Assembly (NCBI GenBank): GCA_050329575.1
Contig: JBHJOP010000021.1
Coordinates: forward strand, 1 to 11,662
DNA from: JAUXFS01 sp050329575
Lineage (GTDB): Bacteria; Pseudomonadota; Alphaproteobacteria; Rhodospirillales; Defluviicoccaceae
DNA length: 11,662 bases
Direction of reading: 5' to 3'
Below the pieces are notes generated by a model. The model saw only the letters and a list, made by a program, of their open reading frames with translations. It did no database searches and had not been told where the DNA came from. Shown here in pieces: positions 1 through 4,715 of the stretch. Both the position numbers and the translations under genes were made by a program. Positions within the stretch are counted from its first letter, which is position 1. Each line of letters opens with the position of its first letter.

Positions 1-44
1 CCGACATGCTAGAAACCGCATCTTCACCGCACCGGCCGCGCCGA

Positions 45-118
45 TGGGGAGTAGGCTAACGGTAAACCATCCGGCTCTGGACCGGATATTCCTGGTTCGA
101 ATCCAGGCTCCCCAGCCA
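45..118 (+). tRNA. tRNA-Gln (anticodon CTG)
   Basis: A complete cloverleaf can be folded by eye. The 7-bp acceptor stem pairs 45-51 with 108-114 without mismatch. The anticodon stem is 70-74/82-86 with a 7-nt loop 75-81, which puts the anticodon CTG at 77-79 (reads CAG, glutamine). The T stem is 91-95/103-107 with loop TTCGAAT. The discriminator is G115 and CCA is encoded at 116-118. The D stem is short (two clear GC pairs), and the D loop keeps the GG. U1-A72 as first pair and a G discriminator fit bacterial tRNA-Gln. Only 44 bases lie upstream, so the promoter cannot be judged. The low-GC ATPase/DUF4276 operon begins directly downstream, making the tRNA 3' end a likely integration site. Confidence 0.95.
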
Positions 119-138
119 AACGATGAAGAAGCACAAAG

Positions 139-156
139 GGCGCCACAGATGGCGTC
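139..156. terminator. Short hairpin between tRNA-Gln and the DUF4276 gene, possible weak bidirectional terminator
   Basis: CGCCA (141-145) pairs with TGGCG (150-154) around a 4-nt loop, extended outward by one wobble and one GC pair. It abuts the stop codon of the leftward DUF4276 gene. Read leftward it is followed by a mixed T-rich stretch; read rightward by a T-rich stretch around 161-168. The T tracts are interrupted, so this is only a candidate end for the two convergent transcripts. Confidence 0.3.
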
Positions 157-757
157 AAAGCTTCTTTTCGAGAATGCGAGTCATCCTCGAAAAAGACGGC
201 AAGTGCTTTTTCAGGGTGTCAGGATCGAGTTGCCCAAGAACCTGGAAAGACCGCTTGCCCTTCTCATAGGCGTTCTTGCAGGCGCTCGTCGCCTTTTCGA
301 GTGCGTCCTGCACTTCTTGTCGTCCCCTTTTCTCCAGATCAGGGAGCGCTGGTAACCGAGTTTCGTTCACTTGGGCGTAATGTTTTCGCAGCGCCAGACG
401 ATCGGCCACAATCCACGTTTCCATACACGTCGTCATGAGAAACACTTGCTCACTGGTCGAATTAGCGGGACGACGCCAACCATCATCTGGTCTCTTGCGC
501 AAATGATCCCACGGTTTTTCGATGTTGGCTACCACGTCTTCGCTGTCCACGAGCATAGCGGTGTAGGCTCCGCCTGACTGCGTGTGCGCCGTTGTGAAAT
601 CGTCGTACGTCTGCCGGCGTCCACCGCAGGCCACGAGACGCGGCATTCGGTCCTTGAAGTCGGCGTTTTCCAACAGCTTTCGAAAGCCTTCGCGACAGCG
701 AGCGCGCAGTTCTTTGGAATCTCCGCCTCCCTCGATGTAGATCTTTTTCGCAGTCAC
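155..757 (-). CDS. DUF4276 family protein with TOPRIM-like motifs, probable effector of an ATPase/nuclease defence pair
   Basis: The start chosen is GTG at 757-755, which overlaps the ATPase stop codon (GTGA), giving 200 aa. An in-frame ATG at 790 would lie 33 bp inside the ATPase gene and add an unconserved tail. The N-terminus IYIEGGGDSK (residues 6-15) places a glutamate after a short beta strand, and VDSED (70-74) supplies the downstream acidic cluster; together they resemble a TOPRIM metal site. CMETWIVAD (111-119) is the MxxWxxAD block I associate with DUF4276, and the lysine-rich C-terminus with FQVL..LDPD also fits that family. TOPRIM proteins of this size commonly act as nucleases; activity here is inferred. 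It is translationally coupled to the ATPase, so both are probably made in fixed ratio and act together. GC is visibly lower than in the housekeeping genes. The family is clear to me, the function is not known. Confidence 0.88.
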   Translation of the reverse strand: MTAKKIYIEGGGDSKELRARCREGFRKLLENADFKDRMPRLVACGGRRQTYDDFTTAHTQSGGAYTAMLVDSEDVVANIEKPWDHLRKRPDDGWRRPANSTSEQVFLMTTCMETWIVADRLALRKHYAQVNETRLPALPDLEKRGRQEVQDALEKATSACKNAYEKGKRSFQVLGQLDPDTLKKHLPSFSRMTRILEKKL

Positions 758-1953
758 CAACGCGTACCCCCAACTTCGCCCTTCAGCCACAATTCACCCA
801 GCCGATACCGATCGAGCCACGGGCGGATCTTGTCAGCTTCAAGTCTTTCAACCGTAGTGATGCTCTCTCGTTTTTCACAGATGAGAACCGCTTCAGGAGT
901 ATCTGACAATGCATCAACCAGAATATCGGAGTGGGTCGTTACGATTAGCTGCATTTCGTTTGACGCTCTCAGCAGCAGATCTGCAATTTTCGGGAGGATG
1001 TCCGGGTGCAGGCCTAACTCCGGTTCCTCGATGCAGACGAGCGGCGGTGGCGATGGGTCGCAGAGGATCGCGAGCAGACACAAGAATCGCAGCGTTCCGT
1101 CCGAGAGACGGGTTGCTGGAACTGTAAATCGGCCCTCGGTGAAAAACACCTGCACCGTGCCACCCTCGATACTGACATCGAAGTCGTCAACCCCCTCATA
1201 GATGTCGCGCAAATATGTCAGTATTAATTTCTTTGTGTGCGGATAACGGCGCAAATGGTTGAGAAATAGGCCGAGGTTGGAAAAGTCCTCCTCCAAACGG
1301 TCCGTTCGCAGATCCGCCCTCTGTGGCTCTCGGAATATCGTGTTTCGGCCAAAAGCCCATTCCCTGTAGATACGAATACGACCATACTGATCGCTAATAT
1401 AAGTGATTTCAGGATAATGTTCCGGATCGCGTCGCTGAGCGAGAATTGAGACATCAGGCTCGATGCTTTCCCGCTGCAACTTTCTTTTTTCTCCATTTAT
1501 ATTTACCACCGGTCGGCCGGAGTCGAAATGATAGAAGAAGTACGGCAGTGTCTGGTCGCCGTGCGGCTTTTCGCGCTCGATTTTCTCATCGGTTAAACGG
1601 AAAGCTTGATCCTCTGCGCGGAACTCCAGCAGATGGCGGATTGGTTGCGGGCCACTCGGATACGCAAAGACAACTGACACCGACGCCGGCTGTTTGGGTG
1701 CACCTTTCCAGATCCACTCGCGGACACCGCCACCAAGGCTGACAAAGCTCCGGACATCCTTCGGCGGCTCATCGTTCGGGGCGGCCCGCAGCAGGCTGAT
1801 GACATCAATCAGATTTGACTTACCGGATCCGTTGGGTCCAATCAGAATATTCAGCCTTCTCAAGGGAATCGCCTGCGCCTCTGGCCCGAACGACAAAATG
1901 TTGCGCGGCGTGATCTCCGTGAGAAGGGGCGCTCCGTTCAAATATTGTTTCAT
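754..1953 (-). CDS. AAA family ATPase (RecF/OLD/ABC-like, AAA_21 type), partner of the DUF4276 protein
   Basis: This is a 399-residue protein starting at ATG 1953-1951, preceded by TTAGGAG. Starts further upstream (up to 2166) add sequence with no protein character. Walker A is GPNGSGKS (39-46), the ABC-type signature is LSDGT (283-287), Walker B is LVCIEEPE (305-312) followed by the GLHP block, and the switch histidine is H341 in TTHSD. This is a complete ABC/RecF-type nucleotide site with a middle insertion (about 75-270) in place of a long coiled coil. The C-terminus LGELWLKGEVGG is typical of the predicted ATPases that accompany small TOPRIM-like proteins. It lacks a fused TOPRIM domain, unlike OLD proteins; that role would fall to the next gene, which overlaps it by 4 bp. 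Likely role: ATP-dependent scaffold or sensor that controls the effector. Hand counts of 60-base lines inside it (1201-1260, 1381-1440) give 25 and 27 G+C, against 43 for 2881-2940 in the aminotransferase, which supports horizontal acquisition. Confidence 0.9.
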   Translation of the reverse strand: MKQYLNGAPLLTEITPRNILSFGPEAQAIPLRRLNILIGPNGSGKSNLIDVISLLRAAPNDEPPKDVRSFVSLGGGVREWIWKGAPKQPASVSVVFAYPSGPQPIRHLLEFRAEDQAFRLTDEKIEREKPHGDQTLPYFFYHFDSGRPVVNINGEKRKLQRESIEPDVSILAQRRDPEHYPEITYISDQYGRIRIYREWAFGRNTIFREPQRADLRTDRLEEDFSNLGLFLNHLRRYPHTKKLILTYLRDIYEGVDDFDVSIEGGTVQVFFTEGRFTVPATRLSDGTLRFLCLLAILCDPSPPPLVCIEEPELGLHPDILPKIADLLLRASNEMQLIVTTHSDILVDALSDTPEAVLICEKRESITTVERLEADKIRPWLDRYRLGELWLKGEVGGTRW

Positions 1954-1958
1954 GGCTC

Positions 1959-2123
1959 CTAACCTGAACGCATGCTTCGCCGAAGGATGGGCAATACCGC
2001 GCCCGTTGGCAACCGTGCGTTCGCCTCCAGCGTCTGATCGATGAACGAGCCGCAGACAGCTCGATACGTGTCCAAAATAGCCAGCCATGAGATGGGCTTC
2101 TGTTGTCGGCGGATCCCTTCCAC
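1959..2123 (-). pseudogene. Possible 3' remnant of a gene, or a very small gene, just upstream of the ATPase
   Basis: From a possible GTG at 2123 this frame encodes 54 residues and stops with TAG at 1961-1959, 5 bp before the ATPase ATG. The stop codon overlaps the ATPase ribosome binding site (TTAGGAG), the spacing expected of coupled operon genes. The stretch KPISWLAILDTYRAVCGSFI has balanced, protein-like composition, unlike the Arg/Pro-rich shadow frames nearby. The same frame stays open leftward of the repeats but there reads as low-complexity Q/H/R sequence, so the 5' part may have been lost at an island edge. I do not recognise the family. It could also be chance: the region is only 165 bp. 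Confidence 0.3.
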
Positions 2124-2174
2124 GGACGCGCACGCCGTGGAGCGTGGTTGTCGCGGCACGCGGCATCGCCCGGG

Positions 2175-2249
2175 ATGTTCGTGCAGCTGATGTTCGTGCA
2201 GCTGATGTTCGTACCGCTGTTGTTCGTACCGCTGATGTTCGTACCGCTG
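2175..2249. repeat. Five tandem copies of a 15-bp repeat
   Basis: Units start at 2175, 2190, 2205, 2220 and 2235, and 4 bases of a sixth follow (2250-2253). The consensus is (A/T)TGTTCGT(GC/AC)(A/C)GCTG: units 1-2 read ATGTTCGTGCAGCTG, units 3 and 5 ATGTTCGTACCGCTG, unit 4 TTGTTCGTACCGCTG. The period is a multiple of three, so every frame reads a pentapeptide repeat; one leftward frame gives TNISG/TNNSG/TNISC units. The array lies where low-GC operon DNA meets chromosomal DNA, about 220 bp upstream of the ATPase start. Possible roles are protein-binding iterons, a slipped-strand array, or a decayed coding repeat. Confidence 0.9.
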
Positions 2250-2354
2250 TTGTAACACGGAGAGAGCGCCTCGCGCTCGGTCACGACACCGGCGGCGCAC
2301 GGCGGCGTCGATCGCACGCCCCGGGCGCCTGGCCCGCAAGCGCGTTGCGCTGCA

Positions 2355-2386
2355 CCGGACCGGGTGGCTACGATCACCCGGTCCGG
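2355..2386. repeat. Perfect 12-bp inverted repeat (strong hairpin) upstream of the aminotransferase
   Basis: CCGGACCGGGTG (2355-2366) and CACCCGGTCCGG (2375-2386) are exact reverse complements separated by 8 bases. No T tract follows on either strand, so it is not a classic intrinsic terminator. It could be an operator, a structured leader of the aminotransferase mRNA (80 bp upstream of its ATG), or a barrier to read-through from either side. Confidence 0.75.
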
Positions 2387-2404
2387 CGGGGCCGATCGTT
2401 GCGA

Positions 2405-2443
2405 CCGGCACCGTCGGCGGCCTCGCGCCGTCGGTCGTGCCGG
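2405..2443. repeat. Second inverted repeat close to the aminotransferase start
   Basis: CCGGCAC (2405-2411) and GTGCCGG (2437-2443) form a 7-bp outer stem, and GC-rich bases between them can pair further. It ends 12 bp before the aminotransferase GGAG box and, with the 2355-2386 hairpin, could give a structured 5' leader. In such GC-rich DNA a 7-bp match is only modest evidence. Confidence 0.4.
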
Positions 2444-2465
2444 ACCGCCAACCTGGAGTGCGCCG

Positions 2466-3776
2466 ATGCCCTCAGCCACCAATACCCTCGAGAACCACTG
2501 GATGCCGTTCACCGCCAACCGCGACTTCAAGGCCGACCCGCGGCTGCTGGTCAAGGCGCGGGGGGTCCATTACTGGAGCCATAAGGGGCGGGAGATCCTC
2601 GACGGCGTTTCGGGCCTGTTCTGCTGTGCCGCCGGCCACGGCCGCCCCGAGATCGCGGAGGCGGTCGCCGGCCAGCTCCGCGAACTCGACTACGGGCCGT
2701 CGTTCCAATGGGGCCACCCGTTGTCCTTCGAACTCGCCAACCGGCTGGCCCGCATCACCCCCGGCGATCTCGACCACGTGTTCTTCGTCAACTCCGGCTC
2801 GGAGGCGGTCGATACCGCCTTGAAGATCGCCATGGCCTATCACGCCGCCCGCGGCGAAGGGGACCGGCTGCGGTTCGTCTCCCGCGAGCGGGCCTATCAC
2901 GGCGTCAACATCGGCGGCACGTCGCTGAGCGGCCTGATGCGCAACCGCCAGGCGTTTCCAGGGGTGATGCCGGGGGTTGTCCACATCCGTCATACCTGGT
3001 TGCCGGAGAACCGCTTCGTCCGCGGCCAGCCGGAGACCGGTGCCGAGCTCGCGGACGACCTCCAGCGGCTGGTCGAGCTCTACGGCGCCCGGACCATCGC
3101 CGCCTGCTTCGTGGAGCCGATCGCCGGTTCGACGGGCGCGCTGGTGCCGCCGCGGGGCTACCTCGAGCGGTTGCGACGGATCTGTGACGATCACGGCATC
3201 CTGCTGGTGTTCGACGAGGTCATCTGCGGTTTCGGGCGCACCGGCGAGGCCTTCGCCGCCGACAGCTTCGGCGTCGTCCCGGACATGATGACGATGGCCA
3301 AGGCGCTGACCAACGGCACCCAGCCGATGGGGGCGGTCGCGGTCAAGGACGCGATCTACGAGACCATCGTCGAGCGGGCACCGGCGGGCACGATCGAGTT
3401 GTTTCACGGCTACACGTATTCGGCCCATCCGGCGGCCTGCGCTGCCGCCCTGGCGACCCTCGACATCTACGAGCGGGATCGCCTGTTCGATCGCGCTGCC
3501 GCTCTGTCGGGGCGGTTTCTGGACGGCATGTTCGCGCTCGCCGAACTGCCCGCGGTCACCGACGTTCGGGGCTACGGCATGCTCGCCGCCTTCGACATCG
3601 CTCCCGATGGGCCGCCGGGCGCCCGCGGTCACCGTTGTCTGAAGCGCCTGTTCGAAGCCGGCCTGTTGATCAAATGGACCGGGGACACCGGCTGCGTCGC
3701 GCCGCCGCTGATCGCCGAGCCATCCCACATCGACGACATCACGGGCATCCTCCGCGAGGTGGTCGGCAGCGCGTAG
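2466..3776 (+). CDS. Class III aminotransferase, omega-amino acid (beta-alanine):pyruvate transaminase
   Basis: The protein is 436 aa from ATG 2466, with GGAG at 2455-2458 as ribosome binding site; an in-frame ATG at 2364 would add an Arg-rich non-homologous tail. The N-terminus HWMPFTANRDFK (11-22) is characteristic of the beta-alanine:pyruvate aminotransferase group (EC 2.6.1.18, BauA-like). Fold type I PLP enzyme motifs: NSGSEA (109-114, phosphate contact), YHG (144-146, ring stacking), FDEV (249-252, Asp250 to pyridine nitrogen) and catalytic Lys279 in MAKALTNG. Length and motif order are normal and no frameshift is seen. It would move the amino group of beta-alanine or other omega-amines to pyruvate, giving alanine and a semialdehyde, in the cytoplasm. 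No semialdehyde dehydrogenase is in the window, so the exact substrate is open. It stands alone on its strand and converges with the hydrolase gene 20 bp downstream. Confidence 0.93.
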   Translation: MPSATNTLENHWMPFTANRDFKADPRLLVKARGVHYWSHKGREILDGVSGLFCCAAGHGRPEIAEAVAGQLRELDYGPSFQWGHPLSFELANRLARITPGDLDHVFFVNSGSEAVDTALKIAMAYHAARGEGDRLRFVSRERAYHGVNIGGTSLSGLMRNRQAFPGVMPGVVHIRHTWLPENRFVRGQPETGAELADDLQRLVELYGARTIAACFVEPIAGSTGALVPPRGYLERLRRICDDHGILLVFDEVICGFGRTGEAFAADSFGVVPDMMTMAKALTNGTQPMGAVAVKDAIYETIVERAPAGTIELFHGYTYSAHPAACAAALATLDIYERDRLFDRAAALSGRFLDGMFALAELPAVTDVRGYGMLAAFDIAPDGPPGARGHRCLKRLFEAGLLIKWTGDTGCVAPPLIAEPSHIDDITGILREVVGSA

Positions 3777-3796
3777 GGCGCCGCCGTTTCGCAACG

Positions 3797-4447
3797 CTAC
3801 CCGGCCGACGCCCTCTGGAGCCCCTGCGGCTGGCGGTAGAAGATGTGGCGGCCGATCTTGGCCATCCTCGTGAAGGCGCTCGCCCAGTGCGGATCGACGT
3901 AGTCGGCATGGTACCACAAGGCGCCGTGGGTGGGGTCGGGGGGATCGAAGAACAGCACCGTGTAGGCGACGAAACGGGCCTTCGCCCAAGCCCTCTCGTT
4001 GGTGGGCGTATCGCTCTTGCCGTCGCACCACCAGGAGAACTGACACCGGTGGAGCCGATCTTCGCCGCCCTGCTGGACGACCGCACAGATGCTGTCCGGA
4101 AAGGCCGCCGCCGCCACACGATTGAGGGTGACTGCCGCCACGGCGAACTGTCCGAGGGCCGGTTCCGAGCGGGCCTCGTGGTAGATGTTGAGGGCGAGGC
4201 ATTCGAATTCACGATTGAGATCGGCACCGGGACGGTTCAGCCAACGGGCGCTTCTGGCGGCTGCGGCCCCGGTCGGCTCGGCTGCCGCCCGGGAGGCGGC
4301 CCCACGGATCGCGACGGTTTCCGCGAGTTGCGGCGCCGCAGAGGCCTGCAGGGGGGAGCCGGAACCTTCTCCCTCCGATTTCACCACCGCCCAGAGAATG
4401 ACCCCCAGTCCAGCGTAAACCAAGAGAAACTCGGTCACCCGTCGCAT
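3797..4447 (-). CDS. SleB/CwlJ-type cell wall hydrolase (Hydrolase_2 family)
   Basis: The protein is 216 aa from ATG 4447-4445, preceded by a strong GAGGAGG box. One hydrophobic segment (about 7-22) serves as signal anchor or uncleaved signal peptide, followed by an Ala-rich linker to about residue 78. The catalytic domain (80-205) has NIYHEAR (87-93, with the expected catalytic Glu91), GQFAVAAVTLNRV (99-111), CQFSWWCDG (135-143) and YHADYV (179-184). These are hallmarks of the SleB/CwlJ fold used in spore cortex lysis by firmicutes but widespread in non-sporulating alphaproteobacteria. Expected role: cleavage of peptidoglycan glycan strands in the periplasm, for wall remodelling. It converges with the aminotransferase. 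An intrinsic terminator ends only 14 bp upstream of its start codon, implying regulated or separate transcription. Family assignment is firm; the physiological role is inferred. Confidence 0.92.
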   Translation of the reverse strand: MRRVTEFLLVYAGLGVILWAVVKSEGEGSGSPLQASAAPQLAETVAIRGAASRAAAEPTGAAAARSARWLNRPGADLNREFECLALNIYHEARSEPALGQFAVAAVTLNRVAAAAFPDSICAVVQQGGEDRLHRCQFSWWCDGKSDTPTNERAWAKARFVAYTVLFFDPPDPTHGALWYHADYVDPHWASAFTRMAKIGRHIFYRQPQGLQRASAG

Positions 4448-4461
4448 AGCTCCTCCTCAAC

Positions 4462-4487
4462 AAAAAAAGGGCCTAGGAACGGCCCTT
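4462..4487 (-). terminator. Intrinsic terminator read leftward, just upstream of the cell wall hydrolase
   Basis: On the minus strand AAGGGCC, a 7-nt loop and GGCCCTT form a 7-bp stem (4481-4487 with 4467-4473), continuing into a run of seven T (complement of 4462-4468). It has the classic rho-independent shape. It ends 14 bp before the hydrolase ATG, so it either closes the rsmE-gshA transcript, attenuates the hydrolase mRNA, or ends a short RNA made from the promoter-like sequence near 4571. Confidence 0.85.
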
Positions 4488-4493
4488 CCCTCC

Positions 4494-4521
4494 GTCTACC
4501 AATTTTCTTGTTTAGGTAGAC
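4494..4521. repeat. Inverted repeat between promoter-like sequence and terminator
   Basis: GTCTACC (4494-4500) and GGTAGAC (4515-4521) are exact reverse complements around a 14-base AT-rich loop. In RNA read leftward this hairpin would precede the terminator stem. It could be part of a two-hairpin small RNA or a switch element; as DNA it could be an operator. Confidence 0.55.
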
Positions 4522-4535
4522 TTTATTATTAAATT

Positions 4536-4571
4536 ATCTCGTAAAGGTAGCACAATTTGACGAGATGTCAA
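4536..4571 (-). promoter_or_regulatory. Sigma-70-like promoter bracketed by a 7-bp inverted repeat
   Basis: Read leftward, a perfect TTGACA (4571-4566) is followed after 16 bp by TACCTT (4549-4544, 3 of 6 matches to TATAAT). The exact inverted repeat ATCTCGT / ACGAGAT (4536-4542 and 4560-4566) places one arm at the edge of the -35 and the other near the expected start, as an operator would. The stretch is conspicuously AT-rich in a GC-rich chromosome. The -10 match is weak, so the call is moderate. Confidence 0.45.
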
Positions 4572-4642
4572 CCTTTTTCGCTGCGGGGTGTCGAGGGGAG
4601 TCGCTGGTCCGAACGGGTTCGACCTCCCGCCACCGACGTCGG

Positions 4643-4656
4643 CCGTCGATCGACGG
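4643..4656. repeat. 14-bp perfect palindrome downstream of gshA
   Basis: CCGTCGATCGACGG is an exact palindrome in the 144-bp stretch between the gshA stop and the promoter-like region. It has no loop and no T tract, so it is not a terminator; a dimeric-protein binding site or chance in GC-rich DNA are both possible. Nothing else is evident in 4572-4715. Confidence 0.4.
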
Positions 4657-4715
4657 TCCCTGGTCCCGCGGCGAAGATCGTCGGTTTGGCTCGCTCGGCG
4701 AGGCGACAGCGCCTG

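Larger units (their letters stand above)
1954..2465. other. 512-bp region between divergent ATPase operon and aminotransferase
   Basis: No convincing full gene is present. It holds, from the ATPase outward: the possible gene remnant (1959-2123), the 15-bp tandem repeats (2175-2249), a 6-bp-stem GAGCGC/GCGCTC hairpin (2264-2278), a perfect 12-bp inverted repeat (2355-2386) and a second inverted repeat (2405-2443). GC content rises from intermediate to the high chromosomal level across it, so it probably contains the right edge of the foreign segment. It must also carry the promoters of both flanking transcripts, but no clear -35/-10 pair stood out. Confidence 0.6.
4462..4537 (-). ncRNA. Candidate small RNA or attenuated leader upstream of the cell wall hydrolase
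   Basis: A transcript starting near 4537 from the promoter-like sequence and ending at the terminator would be about 75 nt. It would hold two hairpins: GTCTACC/GGTAGAC (4521-4515 with 4500-4494, 14-nt AU-rich loop) and the terminator stem. Between them is a purine-rich single-stranded stretch (complement of 4488-4493) resembling a Shine-Dalgarno sequence. This arrangement fits either a free-standing sRNA or a leader controlled by attenuation. No known RNA family was recognised; the evidence is structural only. Confidence 0.35.

Noticed and set aside
165..193. TTTTCGAG / CTCGAAAA inverted repeat
   Set aside because: Lies inside the C-terminal codons of the DUF4276 gene and is not followed by a T tract on either strand.
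758..790. ATG start at 790 for the DUF4276 gene
   Set aside because: It adds 11 residues inside the ATPase coding end; the GTG at 757 in the GTGA overlap precedes the conserved first beta strand.
2081..2087. CCAGCCA repeat of the tRNA 3' end (112-118) as an att site
   Set aside because: Only 7 bases match and similarity stops on both sides; such a match is expected by chance in a window of this size.
1954..2166. Upstream ATG start at 2166 for the ATPase
   Set aside because: The extra 71 residues lack protein-like composition, while ATG 1953 has a Shine-Dalgarno sequence and a normal N-terminus.
2175..2249. Tandem array as a CRISPR
   Set aside because: Units are 15 bp and directly abutting, with no spacers and no cas genes.
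2472..4202. 576-residue minus-strand frame spanning two genes
   Set aside because: Antisense to the aminotransferase and out of frame with the SleB hydrolase, both of which have clear catalytic motifs; a high-GC artefact.
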